Of a DNA stretch of 64,000 nucleotides, positions 46,037-57,004 are shown one piece after another. This DNA is from Citrus sinensis. Taxonomy: Eukaryota; Streptophyta; Magnoliopsida; Sapindales; Rutaceae. The translations under genes were made by a program, and so were the position numbers. Position 1 is the stretch's first letter, and each line of letters starts with the position of its first letter. Below the pieces are notes generated by a model. The model had not been told where the DNA came from and searched no databases. It saw only the letters and a program-made list of their open reading frames with translations. The stretch covers positions 24,930,501 to 24,994,500 of the forward strand of contig NC_068561.1 in assembly GCF_022201045.2 (NCBI RefSeq). Direction: 5' to 3'.

Positions 46037-48070
46037 TTAAACCAGTGATGAGTTAAAAGTTCTTCTTTTGTTCATCCTATTCATGATTCGCGATGCATCG
46101 TTTAATCTGTTTGCTCTTTCATAAATACCAGCAACGACATGATGCAACTCCTTTTTGTTAATGTTTGAATCAGAGTCCAGTCTCTCAAAGAGCGACTCTA
46201 ACATGTTGAAGTCCTTCCTTGCACCATATAGACTCAGCATCTGGAAATGAACTTGATCTGAAAAAACGCACCCTTCTTCCTGCATCTCTGAATACAAATC
46301 ATCCGCCGTCTCAAATTCTCGCAGCTTACCATAAGAATTCAGGACAAGAGCAATTATATGAGAATCAGGAAAGTACCCAGCACTTCTCATCTTCTCAAAC
46401 ACCTCAATAACATTAGCATACTTCTTGTTCCTGGAAAAAAGCTCAATCATGCACCCAAAAACTGATATATCCTTTACCTCCCCAGCATCAAAAGCCTGAC
46501 GAAAAACCCATGTAGCCTCTTCTATCCTACCAGCTCTAGCAAGGATTGTTATTGCAGTTTCCCTAGGGATAGTATTTGGCTGCCTAAGCTCATGAAGCAA
46601 ACGCTTAGCATGAGCAACCAAGCCTACTCTCTCATAAGCAACAATCATGGTCTGATAAAGCACCGGATCAATTTCAACCCCAGAGCTCCTCAACTTCTGA
46701 AATAACATTGCAGCCCTATCCAATTTGCCTGCCTTCCCCCATATAGCAATTATTGTGGAGTACGTAATGGCATTCGGTTCAATCCCTCTATTCTGCATCT
46801 CTTGCATGAGATTAGTAGCCTTTTCATGCTCAAGAGACTTCCCATAGATTTTAATCATTGTGTTATACGTAACCACATTCTGCTCAATTTCCTTCCTTTG
46901 CATTAATCTAAACAAATGAATAGCCTCCCCAAAAAGCTCGGCCTCTCCGTAAACCCTCAAAAGGGTATTATAACTAACAACACTAGGATCAATTCCCATC
47001 TTCCTCATGCTCCAAAACAACCTATCTGCGTCCTTAGCCATATCTAACTGACCATAAACATCAATCATTATATTACAAGTAGTGAGATCAAGCGGGCAAT
47101 TCACTTCATTCATCTCAGCAAACACAGAGAGCGCCTCAACAAATTTATGATTCTCAACATAAAGATTCAAAAGCGTCGAATAACTTACTGTATCTGGCTT
47201 AACGCCCTGTTCCCTCATTTCTTCAATAAGCAACCTAGCCTCTTTAAACAGCTTGGCTTTGCCAAAGACATTGATCATAGTATTATAAGCAACAAGATCA
47301 GGCACAATGCCCGAACTCTTCAACCTCGAAAAGATTGAAATTGCCTTAGAATAATCACTCAACTTCCTGGCAAGCTCAATCAAATTACTATACAACACAA
47401 GATCACCCGAAACACGGTCTTGCTCCATTTGCTGTAGCCAAGAAATTGCAGAATCAAACATGCCCTCTTTACCAAAACACGTTATAAGCGTCGAATAAGT
47501 ATACCTATCAGGCGCAATCCCTCTCTGACGCATTTCATCAAACAGGCCGTGGGCGAGCTCCCACTGTTTCGCCCTCAGTACATTGCGTAAGACCACATTG
47601 TACGCAAACACTGAAGGCGAATACCTAGCCTCTTCATTGATCCAATCGAGAATTGCCACTGATCTCTGATAATTTTGTTCACGCGTGAGCAATGAAACCA
47701 TGAAACGAATCGAAAGTTGCCTGTCTTTATAAGGTGACAATAAAGCAAACAGTTCGTGTTCATTCTGGGTTTCGCTTATCGACTTCAAAAGCTCGTTCAT
47801 GTCTACACTGTGGTCTAAGTGAACTGGGGCTTTCTTGTTTGGGTGTCTGTAATACTTCGTCGTTTTGTCTGGCGTTCTTCTCCATGTGTCTTTGGATTTT
47901 GAAGGAGATGAAGAAGAAGAAGAAGCAGTAACGAAGGAAATTGGGATTCTGGGTTTTGTTGAGCGGTAAAATTGGGATTTGTTAAGAGAAAGTAGTGGAA
48001 GTAAAAATGAAGTAGAAGATGATAGTGTCTCTACCTGTACGGAAGTTGCTGATAAGGAGAACGTACACAT
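46037..48070 (-). CDS. EMB3140: Chloroplast P-class PPR protein, EMB3140/At5g39980-like
   Basis: An intronless gene of 677 residues. The N-terminus is Ser/Thr-rich with few acidic residues (MCTFSLSATSVQ...), like a plastid transit peptide. From about residue 150 on, 35-residue PPR units follow one after another. Typical pieces are VFAYNVVLRNVLRAKQWELA, YTYSTLITCFGKEGMFDSA, VAYNTMINVFGKAKLFKEA and VSYNTLLRVYGEAELFGEA. No E, DYW or SMR domain is present, so it is P-class, expected to bind organelle RNA for stabilisation, splicing or editing support. Length and position match Arabidopsis At5g39980 (EMB3140/PDM3, recalled), an essential chloroplast intron-splicing factor. A Mutator-type element ends 52 bp upstream of the ATG. 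Confidence 0.93.
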   Translation of the reverse strand: MCTFSLSATSVQVETLSSSTSFLLPLLSLNKSQFYRSTKPRIPISFVTASSSSSSPSKSKDTWRRTPDKTTKYYRHPNKKAPVHLDHSVDMNELLKSISETQNEHELFALLSPYKDRQLSIRFMVSLLTREQNYQRSVAILDWINEEARYSPSVFAYNVVLRNVLRAKQWELAHGLFDEMRQRGIAPDRYTYSTLITCFGKEGMFDSAISWLQQMEQDRVSGDLVLYSNLIELARKLSDYSKAISIFSRLKSSGIVPDLVAYNTMINVFGKAKLFKEARLLIEEMREQGVKPDTVSYSTLLNLYVENHKFVEALSVFAEMNEVNCPLDLTTCNIMIDVYGQLDMAKDADRLFWSMRKMGIDPSVVSYNTLLRVYGEAELFGEAIHLFRLMQRKEIEQNVVTYNTMIKIYGKSLEHEKATNLMQEMQNRGIEPNAITYSTIIAIWGKAGKLDRAAMLFQKLRSSGVEIDPVLYQTMIVAYERVGLVAHAKRLLHELRQPNTIPRETAITILARAGRIEEATWVFRQAFDAGEVKDISVFGCMIELFSRNKKYANVIEVFEKMRSAGYFPDSHIIALVLNSYGKLREFETADDLYSEMQEEGCVFSDQVHFQMLSLYGARKDFNMLESLFERLDSDSNINKKELHHVVAGIYERANRLNDASRIMNRMNKRRTFNSSLV

Positions 48071-48132
48071 GCTTTCAAATGGTTCCTACAAGTGCCCAAG
48101 TGGAGCAAGTTATAGAACTTGTGCGGTACGAC

Positions 48133-48746
48133 GGCTAATTTTTAAAAATCTCTTCTGAAGTTTGGACTTGTTGCAAATAGATGATGAGAATTTATTTATT
48201 TATAAAAAATCTTCTACCGTTAGTTAACTTTAACATTGATCGTTAGTTAACTGTGTAAAGACAATATTACTCTTAACAACAGTTTGTAGACAGAAATAAC
48301 TAAAAAAAAATTAAAATTGTTGGCGTAAAAAGCACAAACCCTATTTTTTGACAATTTTATCTTTGTCAATTCCAAAGATTTACAATATCATAGGTAAAGA
48401 TTATAACTATTTCATTTTTAATTTTTTAATTTTATCTTTTTTGTAGAAACTTTAAGAAAATATAAATAATTTAAAGAGAATTTTTAAAATTTAAAATTTT
48501 ATTTTTTTTATAGGAACTTTAAGAAAATATCAATAATTTAAAGAGGGTAAAATAGCCAATAATTTTAATTTTTTTTTAGTTATTTCCGTTTACAGACTGT
48601 TGTTAAGGGTAATATTGTCTTTGCACAGTCAACTAACGGTCAATGTTAAAGTTAACTGACGGTAGGGGGTTTTTTACAAATAAACAAATTCTTGCCATCT
48701 ACTTGCAACAAGTCCAAACCTCCGGGGAGGTTTTTAAAAATTACCC
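48133..48746. mobile_element. Mutator-like element with ~200-bp inverted repeats, upstream of the PPR gene
   Basis: The left arm from 48133 (GGCTAATTTTTAAAAATC) and right arm complement from 48746 (GGGTAATTTTTAAAAACC) align without gaps for at least 50 bp and with few changes for about 200 bp. Flanking decamers GCGGTACGAC (48123-48132) and GTGGTACGAC (48747-48756) match at 9 of 10 positions. The middle holds a local direct repeat (ACTTTAAGAAAATAT at about 48447 and 48519). No transposase is present. Confidence 0.85.
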
Positions 48747-48756
48747 GTGGTACGAC

Positions 48757-49407
48757 ATCTTCGCCTCGAAATATTATAGCTAACTCCTTTAAATTCTACC
48801 GTCTAAAAGCGTGTACACGTGACAAAAAAAATCGTTCGCATTAGAAATTTTTTTTATATATTATATATTAGTTAATTTCTAATACAAATATATTTTTAAA
48901 TCGTATAGTTTAATAAATTTAGATTATATTGTTATTAAACCACTTAGTATTATAGTGTATTAAAAAATAATTCTATCAAATTGTACAATTTAACAGTATG
49001 TTAGCGTTAATAAAAAAGAGAACTTCTGCATTTAAGAATGATTAATATATATTGTGTGTGAAATATAAAATTTAATTAAGTATAATCATTAATTACATTG
49101 AGATTTTTTAAAATAAATGTATGCATGACATATATATATTAATGGAACGTAATACTATAAAATTTCTCCTTCACAATTCATATATTTTAAAAAATAACGA
49201 ATCAGTGGACTCCCAAGAATATTGCTGTGTGGCAATATAGTTTAACATAATATAAGAAATGTCACTCACCAAATTAGTAGGTAATTTGGAGCTGTCTTTT
49301 TTCAGATGAAATTAGGAAAACGAGGTGAGAACCGTCGAGAAAAAAGATTTCAATCAAATCACTGTCAAGCATGTTCTTCTCTTTAACAGCTAGTGTAATT
49401 ATAGACT
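48757..49407. other. Former PPR promoter region / HIPL 3' region
   Basis: AT-rich DNA between the inserted element and the 3' end of the HIPL gene. It presumably includes the original PPR promoter, now displaced, and the HIPL 3' UTR; no motif was assigned. Confidence 0.4.
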
Positions 49408-52190
49408 TCAAGAGTTAGTTAAAAACAGGAGCAATAATGAACAGGAGAGGAGCAGCCGAAGCAGTTTCATGAGTGGAACGGTGGACAATCTTCCAGCAGC
49501 TGAAGGGGAAGGAGAAGGACCTGACGATCCCGGAGTAAATGCTGTCACATTTTCCTGAGAGCAAGTGTAGTTGCAGCAACTAGGACGAACAACTCTGTAC
49601 ACGCCGTTACTGGCTAAAAGGTAGATGTCTTTTCTGTTATCCTGACCAAAAGAGGTGATGAACTCCAGTGAGGGGAATGAGCTTCCTTTTACGGTATCAC
49701 ACTGAATTGGAGAGTCGCGAGCACAGCTAACAGAAAGCTTAGCAGTGCTGAAGTTTCCGCTATTTTCTGGATTTTCTGTGCCTGCCCATACGGCAGCACC
49801 ATACAAATCTGTGTACAGGTACCTGAAACCATAGTGTACTAGCAATTGGTATTTTGTTTTACATGTTTACCATCACCGAGTGATTCCAAATGTGTGAAGC
49901 TGAACTTACCTTCCATACATGCATGGATCAGTCTGGGACCGATAGAAATAGCCTCCGGTGATTGAAGCAGATCCTTCAGTCTTGTTTACCTCAGAGTGGT
50001 TGTAGCCCATTACGGGGAAGATGGGGTTTATAGAGCTAGCAGAGGTATTACCTCCTGGAGAACTCGGGGGATTGTAACGAAAAGGGCCTTCATAAACACG
50101 CCATCCGTAGTTTCCACCCTTTGTGACTATGTCCACTTGTTCATATTCATCCTATCAGACCATTAATAGCCAGATGCATTAACAACACTGGACAAATTTT
50201 TCATGACAAATTTGATAATTTTATTGTTGGAAGGTAACGGCCTAATGGGTATAGCAACATCAGATACTTCAAACTTGCACTTTTGCTTGATATTAACATG
50301 CCAACCTGGCCGACATCTGCACATAGAAAGTAGGAAGGTCTCTCTGCATCAAAGCTGCATCGCCAAGGATTTCTGAATCCTAAGGCCCAAATCTCAGGCT
50401 GCAATTGCTTATCTTCAGAATATGGATTATCTGCAGGGATAGAATAGTTTCCCCATAATCCAAGGTCACTAATTTCTTTAGCACCTGCAAACATTCATAA
50501 ATAAGAAAATTTGTTCTGGAGTTGCTTAACTAAGAAAGGAGTGATTGAACAGAGGTAAGAATCCAAACACCGTACTTACTTGGTATCTTATCCACATCGA
50601 GTCTCATTATTTTTCCGAGCAAGGATTTCTTGTTTTGTGAAAAATTATAAGGATCACCTCTGCCTTCACCATCTCCCACCATGAAGTATAAATGACCATC
50701 TTCAGGTCCAAACAGAATCTGACCGCCATGATGGGATGTGAAATGGAGACCCATGGTTAAGATTCTTCTAACTTCTAGTGGTTTGACACTTGCTACCTGA
50801 AATAAATGTCAGAATACATTTGATTACATTGCCGTGTAGTCATAATATCTAAAAGCCAATGCAAATTACTTAGATTTTTACCGAGGAATGTTGCACTGTT
50901 TTGGTACCATTAGCAGAGAACTCTGCTATAACACTGTGATATTGACATGGCATTGCCCCATTATCAGATCCTAGTTTGGAAGGATCACATCCCACATCAG
51001 TGTTACATGAACATCTCCCTGAACATTCTGGCCATATAATCTTATCACAGTTGAAGGAGACAAAGAAGCGGCCGTTTTGCTGAAAGTTAGGATGAAAAGC
51101 TATTCCCATCATCCCCAACTCAACATCAGCATGTACTTGATCAGTCAAATCAAGAAAAGGGTTTGATTCATCAAGTTCCAATTTTGAGCCTGATCCCGGC
51201 TCTGGAACTGTTGCTAACCACGTCTTACCATCTTGGTTAGACAAGAAAACGCGGTTTGAACCATCAGGATGAGGTACCATATTAAGGTATGCTCCAGTTC
51301 CAACTTTCTCAAGGCAAAGACCACTTGATGGACTCGGAGTTTCAGAACTATTTAGTGAAACTGGTCCTCCATCAAAACATACAAGTCCATCTCCAGAAGC
51401 TCCACCAAATTCATTGCAGAAAGCACTCTTTGACAGCCATAAATAAGTAAGCTTGGACGTAGAATTAACTAGTCTTGCATCTCTACCTTGCAAAGAAAAA
51501 AGAGAACTTGAAATGGATACATTATGGCATTCATCCCAAACTTTGGAACAAAAACTAATAGCAGCATGTTGGGACTGGGTTGAATTTGCTGAAACGGTGG
51601 AATTGCAAAGAACAGGAACTTTCTTTGGTTTCGATTCAACTCTGTATAGCTCTGATGAGAACTGATCACATCTCTGCAAAGAATATCAAGTATTTAACCA
51701 TGTAACACATAAACTGTCCCAAAGATTGTAGCAAATAACTGAAGGACACATATACATACTAGAGCAGTAAGTTTCATAGATGGCTAGCAGAAGTTAATAC
51801 AGAAATAGGTGTACTGGCTTTACCGAGCAGAGTATTGATTTAAGAAGAGAAGCACAACCAGTATCAGAAACATTCATTGCTTTGAATTGATTCTGCAACT
51901 GCTGGTCTTCTGTGGCGTTACAGCAGACACTTCCATTGTATCGGCAGAAAGCAAGCGGAGCCTTCGGGGTAAATGGAGCTCCTACATCAATTAAAGCAAG
52001 CAAAAAATAATGCAAAATGAAAGGAAAATATGAGCATTAAAATAGCAACTTCACATCCAATCTTTTACTAAATGCAGCATTGACTTCGAAGACACTCACT
52101 TAAATTAGTACTCAAGGGATGCGGAGTGGAATGATCAACAAGCAACATCATGTAGCAAAACAAGAATATGGTAGTAAGAACACCACCCAT
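49408..52190 (-). CDS. HIPL (hedgehog-interacting-protein-like) GPI-anchored protein, seven exons
   Basis: Exons 52190-52100, 51981-51824, 51673-50882, 50796-50580, 50484-50306, 50151-49910 and 49825-49408 join in frame with GT-AG borders to give 698 residues. Exon 1 is a short signal-peptide exon (MGGVLTTIFLLCYMMLLVDH...). A Cys-rich folate-receptor-like N-terminal part follows (CRYNGSVCCN, GCASLLKSILCSRCDQFSSELY). Then comes a glucose/sorbosone-dehydrogenase-type beta-propeller (SNQDGKTWLATVPE, GMMGIAFHPNF, LHFTSHHGGQILFGPEDGHLYFMVGDGEGRGDP, FRNPWRCSFD, GGNYGWRVYEGP). The tail SSGPSPSPSA plus hydrophobic end LLRLLLSCSLLLLFL indicates a GPI anchor. It is a cell-surface glycoprotein of unknown substrate. 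Arabidopsis At5g39970 (recalled) is the positional counterpart. Confidence 0.92.
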
Positions 52191-52649
52191 TTCTCAATAT
52201 TGACAGATCAATCACATGCTCACAGCCTTTTCAACTTCTCCAATGGACAGTTCAAGGAACAAAGTTCCTTCAATTTAATATTCTCCAATGAATCCAGTTG
52301 AAATAAACTAATAAAAAACAATACTGAGCATATCTAAATGCTGCACCAACTACTAAAAAAATCGTTTTTTCAACTCTTAATATGCCTATTGATTTCACAT
52401 TGATCACTTAAATAAGTTGAATCCAATTCAAACAATTATTGTTTTATAATATTGGCTAACTCTAACGATAATTGACAATATATGTATATTTTTAATCAAC
52501 TAAATGCACAAAAGAGATTTTGCAAATTAAAAAAATATATATTAAAAGGGGTTTATACGCAAGGTTAAATGTCTCAAGTTGACTTTTGCTCGGAGAATGA
52601 AACTTAATTAATTAATGAAGCGCCCAAAAAGTTGTTGAATTCAATGTCT
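52191..52649. other. Upstream region of the HIPL gene
   Basis: AT-rich promoter/leader region of the minus-strand HIPL gene; no motif assigned. Confidence 0.4.
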
Positions 52650-52666
52650 AAAAGATTAACATCTTC

Positions 52667-52890
52667 ACCAACAAAGTGTTGGCTCCACTGGCAATGGAGT
52701 CCCCTTAAGTTGCTTGACTGGGTTTGCTCCCCAGTTCGAGTCGCAGGGAAGTCGCCTTTGTTGGGAGAACCTGTGCCTCTCGGTTCGAGCGAGGACTTCT
52801 AGTCTGAGTTGTGTTACGGGCTTAAAGGTGCCTCCCACAGTTGGGGCCCTCCCCAGGATACCTCGTGGTCAAAACCAAAAAAAAAAAAAA
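52667..52890 (+). mobile_element. tRNA-derived SINE, full length with target duplications
   Basis: A body of about 210 bp ends in an A-run and is flanked by a direct repeat: AAAAGATTAACATCTTC at 52650-52666 and again ending at 52906. Near the 5' end, TGGCTCCACTGGCAATGGAG resembles an A box, and AGTTCGAGTC (about 52733) matches the pol III B-box core. The tail part (GCCTCCCACAGTTGGGGCCC) is of the non-tRNA type. Clean duplications indicate a fairly recent insertion. Confidence 0.85.
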
Positions 52891-53426
52891 AAAGATTAAC
52901 ATCTTCTTCCTTTTTTTCTTTTTTCTTTTTTAATCTCTTGTTAGTTGTACTTTTCGAATCTAATTAAAAAAAAAATGGTTTACTTGTAAATAAATCAAAA
53001 AATTGACTTCGTTGTTAACATCAAATTTGGAACCTCAATCTCGATTATTTTTTGTGAGGAGAAATTAGGAAAAAAAAAAAGAGAGAGACTCTTTGTCCGT
53101 CTGAAAGATAATCCATTTGGATTTGTTTTTAAGAAAACAATTATCAAACTTCCGTGTCCAAGTTGTTGCTCTTGGTCTGATAATTGTTTGTGCTTGCGGC
53201 GACTTTTTGCTGGTTTAGCTGTATCTCAATGCTGTTGCCTGTTTTGCTCGTCTAAAATGGGCCGTTGGAACTAATTCATATACATAGAAAAACTACATTT
53301 TTTTTTATAAATAAAGTAATTTTTTAATTACTTTATTTTTTTAATTGAAAAAAAAAATGGTGGCGCTGGACCTAATTTATGTAAGTAAAAAACTACATTT
53401 TTTTTAAATAAAGTAATTTCTTAATT

Positions 53427-54077
53427 GAGAAAAGGACAGCGAATCCCTTAAAGTTTGGGAGGAGGGACATAAAACCTCTTATCGTTTTTAAAAAGATATA
53501 TAACTCTATTTTTATTATTAAATTTCATTTGTTTTAATAATAAATTTATTTTTAATTTACAATTACTATTATATCCCTATAATAAATAATTCAATATATT
53601 GACTTAAGACATGTCATTGATAACATGTATAATGAAATCAACAACTTTTTATTTTAAACTTAAAATTGAGTTGTAATTACATTTTCCCAAATTATTCACT
53701 CTAAATTATTAATATACTTTTCCCAATGATAAGATGATAAAAAAAATATGAATAATAGGTAAAATTAAAATCAAATTTATCATTGGGAAGGGCATGTTCA
53801 TAAGTTAGAGTGAATAATTTGGGCAAAAGGTAATTACATCCTAATTTTAAGTTTCAAATGAAACATTATTAATTTCATTATACCTATGATATGTCTTAAG
53901 TCAATATTTTTAATTATTTATTATAGAGACATAATAGTATTTGTAAATTAAACATAAATTTACTATTAAAACAAATGGAATTTAATAATAAAAATGGAGG
54001 TTATTTGTCTTTTTCAAAATGTTAAAGGATTTTATGTCCTTTTTCCCAAACGTTAGAGGGATCATTATCTTTTTCCC
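53427..54077. mobile_element. Mutator-like foldback element, 651 bp with ~300-bp arms
   Basis: Perfect 9-bp duplication TTCTTAATT (53418-53426 and 54078-54086). The arms begin GAGAAAAGGACAGCGAATCC and, on the complement, GGGAAAAAGATAATGATCCC. They stay similar for nearly 300 bp (GTTTGGGA...GGACATAAAA, TTGACTTAAGACAT, CCAAATTATTCACTCTAA), leaving only a short unpaired middle. No coding capacity. Confidence 0.85.
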
Positions 54078-54414
54078 TTCTTAATTTAACACTGTGTTAG
54101 AATTCAAAATACCAAGAAGATAACATTGTTTTGTAATTAATATATCTTACAATAAAAATGTATAGATAAAAGAAATAATAGTTTTGAATAAAAATTTCAT
54201 TGAATTGAGAAGAGAATGAGAAACCTTCGCACCCATTTTATACTTTAAATACATGAAAGTACTGAAATACTTCAAAATCCTAAGAGTACAGAAGAATTGT
54301 TATTTGACTCTATGATGAATGATTTCGGGTCTAGCGTTGGAGTATCAACAAAAGACTTTCCAAATTTTACCTTAAAATGTCGATTTGCTTGTGTATATAA
54401 TAAATAGAAGAGTC

Positions 54415-55068
54415 ACAAAATAAAATCTCTTCCAAAAGGCTCTTTAAATAAGGCAAAATAATATTATTTTAATTAAATATTTCCCTTCACCAAATTTAAT
54501 CACCCTCCATTTTATCACTTCAACTGTTTCACTCAAAATCTTTGTTGCTAGGTAATTTTGCCTTGATTATAAATGTTATTGTTGTTGTTATGTTTTAAAT
54601 ATGTTTATCTTTTAATAATTCTGTTGATGTGCTCTTAATATGTTTTTTTCCATTATGTTTGACCATTTTTAATTTAATGGATGTTAATTAAAAAAACTAG
54701 TAATTAATAAATTAAACATATAATAAAATTATAAAATTACTTGAAAACATACAACAATTTGAAGAAAAAAATATTTGATGTGAGATATGTACGAGATAAT
54801 ATTTAATAGGGTAAAAAAATATTGTTATATAGCTATTAATTTTTTGTGAAAAGAAAAATAAATAATAATTATATTTGTTTTCTTTCTCTCTCAAATAAAA
54901 ATACTAAAATATTAATAGGAGAGAAAAAACTCACTAGACAATATTAAAGAGTGAGAATCATATCTTATTTAAAGAATCCTGATTGAAGTGTCTTTCGGAG
55001 TGTTTATGTCGCTCTTCAAATGAGAAGTAAAATCTTTTTTGAAGAGCCTTTTGATAATGCTCTTAGTT
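54415..55068 (+). repeat. Dispersed element, copy I (TIR-like ends AAAAGGCTCTT)
   Basis: Direct-repeat partner of 58186-58925. Shared stretches include ATGTTTTAAATATGTTTATC, TTAATAATT.TGTTGATGTGC, AACATACAACAATTTGAAG and AAAGAATCC.GATTGAAGTG. The ends carry inverted CCAAAAGGCTCTTTAAATAA and AAAAGGCTCTTCAAAAAA words, so this is probably a non-autonomous DNA transposon. The exact borders and target duplication are unclear. Confidence 0.6.
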
Positions 55069-55690
55069 AAATTATTTTAAGGGTTTAATAATCTCCTGCT
55101 ACATGTACATTTATAGTAATGTACAGTTAATATTTATTTACATATTACTTTTCATACAATAACTAATCACAAAAACTCCAAGATTGAATCTAAATCAATA
55201 ATAAATACTAGAAATTCAAATAAGAAATGAAGGGGATTATATTTAATTAATTCAACTTCTAAAAGAAATTAGTATTGTATTAATCGTGTTTATGATTAAT
55301 GGAGACGGAAGAGTTGGAGTTTGATTAGAATTAAAAAAAAGAGAGAAATAATCATAACCATCAACACATAATATAAAACCTTTTCAAATTTATTAAAAAA
55401 AAAAAAGTAGAAAGCTCGTATAAATTAAACAAACCGCTAAAAACCACAATCAGCATTATATACAGTGAATCAAATTATGTGTACGTAGTAGAATTGGAAT
55501 GCCGTCAACAAAAAAACCTCAACATGCATGTACACTTAATTACGATAGCTGTTCGTATCGCTTATTCAAGTATGCAAAAACAAGAAATCAAAAATAGCCT
55601 GTAGTATCATGAAACAAGAAATGCAAAAACAAATAATTGAAATGAAATTAACTCAGTTTTACTCTATTATTTCTTCTAAGCTAGCTATTT
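55069..55690. other. Intergenic, 3' of the LBD gene
   Basis: No gene seen; the part next to 55690 is probably the LBD 3' UTR. Confidence 0.4.
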
Positions 55691-56836
55691 CTATCCCGTC
55701 ATTTTACGCGGATCAAACTGAAGCATTTTGCTGGATGAAGCACCACTCTTGTGCTTATTATTTGTAACAAGTTCGGGAAATTTTGAATCCTTTGATTCCG
55801 TATTGCTACTGCAAAGCAAAGAAAAAAATTAATGTGTTAATCAAAATTTCTGCGCAGTAAGAAAAATACCAGTTATTGTTTCGTAAACCCAATTTTTTGG
55901 AAGAGCCTTATTCTCAATTCTATCACCAAACTGTGTGCAAAATTTTCAAAATGTTTAAATTATACTATACTATAGACGCAAAATTTCAAAGTAGAGACAA
56001 TAGCTGATGTGTATGACAATTGAGTAGACTAATATTATATATATATATATATATACGCCATTGTTTTGGTATTGTACACGCCATGAAGTAGACTAATATT
56101 AATATCGAATGTGACAATAAATTATATACCTTGATGCATCAGAAACTTCTTTTGCTTTGGGTTCAAGATAGGGATTCCTGTCATGATCAGGAATAGTATG
56201 ATCAAATGCCATAACACGATCATCATGAATAGAATTAATGCATTCCAATTCTTGCAGCGGAATGGGGATACCATGTGACGATGATGGACTCTGAATATCC
56301 AAAGGCATATTATTGAACATATAGCTATAATAATTAGGGTTTTGCTCGATCTTGATGAAGGGTTTTACATCATCATCAATCTCAACACAAAAATCATTGC
56401 CCTGCTGATTATAAATATCCATATTGTTCATAGCCATGCCTAATTCTGAAGAGGTTGAAGCAAATGCGGCTTGCGTATGATTTTGGTAATGCCTCTTGCA
56501 AACCGCAAGCTGTGCGTTTACAAGCCGGAGCTCTTCCATGGATGCTTGCAACTGGTGATGGAGTCTAAAAGTAAGGCCAAAACAACCGTGTACAGGATAC
56601 TCAGCTCGCATATTAGACTCAAAAATAACTGTGCTCATGGCTATATCTTTTTTGTCATCGTCTACACTGTCTAATATCTTTAAAACGCTGCTAACACCGT
56701 ACAAACGATGGACATTCTGAAATGTTTTGGGTTGATTAGCAGGAAAGTATTTGGCGAGCTTGCAATTTTTCTCACATTTTCTTCTTTGGTATTTACATAC
56801 AGCACAGGCTTGCTTTGTCCCTCCTTTTATTGTCAT
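55691..56836 (-). CDS. LBD (LOB-domain) transcription factor, LBD22/27-like, two exons
   Basis: Exons 56836-56130 and 55808-55691 join in frame to give 274 residues. The chosen start MTIKGGTKQ sits directly before the LOB domain; an upstream in-frame extension to 57004 is hydrophobic and unlike the family. The zinc-finger-like CAVCKYQRRKCEKNC matches CX2CX6CX3C. The GAS-type block reads FQNVHRLYGVSSVLKIL and is followed by the region LHHQLQASMEELRLVNAQLAV, like the leucine-zipper-type helix. The divergent GAS block suggests the LBD22/LBD27 group rather than the lateral-root or AS2 groups. It is a nuclear DNA-binding factor. The C-terminal half, acidic and with scattered Asn/Met, has no known domain. 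Confidence 0.88.
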
Positions 56837-57004
56837 TTTGATGAGAGATGGCACAAGGCATAGTATGAAGAATAACTTCTGGAAAGGGATTATTAGATAC
56901 AAAACAGGGTTCATTGATTCAAGATTTAGAGAACAAAAAGAATTAGTGAAGAAAACATGGGGTTCAAATGAGCAAGCATAAATTGTAAGAACAAAAATGG
57001 ACAA

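Noticed and set aside
52667-52760. Possible tRNA gene (B-box-like AGTTCGAGTC)
   Set aside because: It does not fold into a cloverleaf. The A-tail and target duplications show it is the head of a SINE.
56837-57004. Upstream N-terminal extension of the LBD protein
   Set aside because: The added 56 residues are hydrophobic and unlike LBD N-termini. The ATG at 56836 directly precedes the LOB domain.
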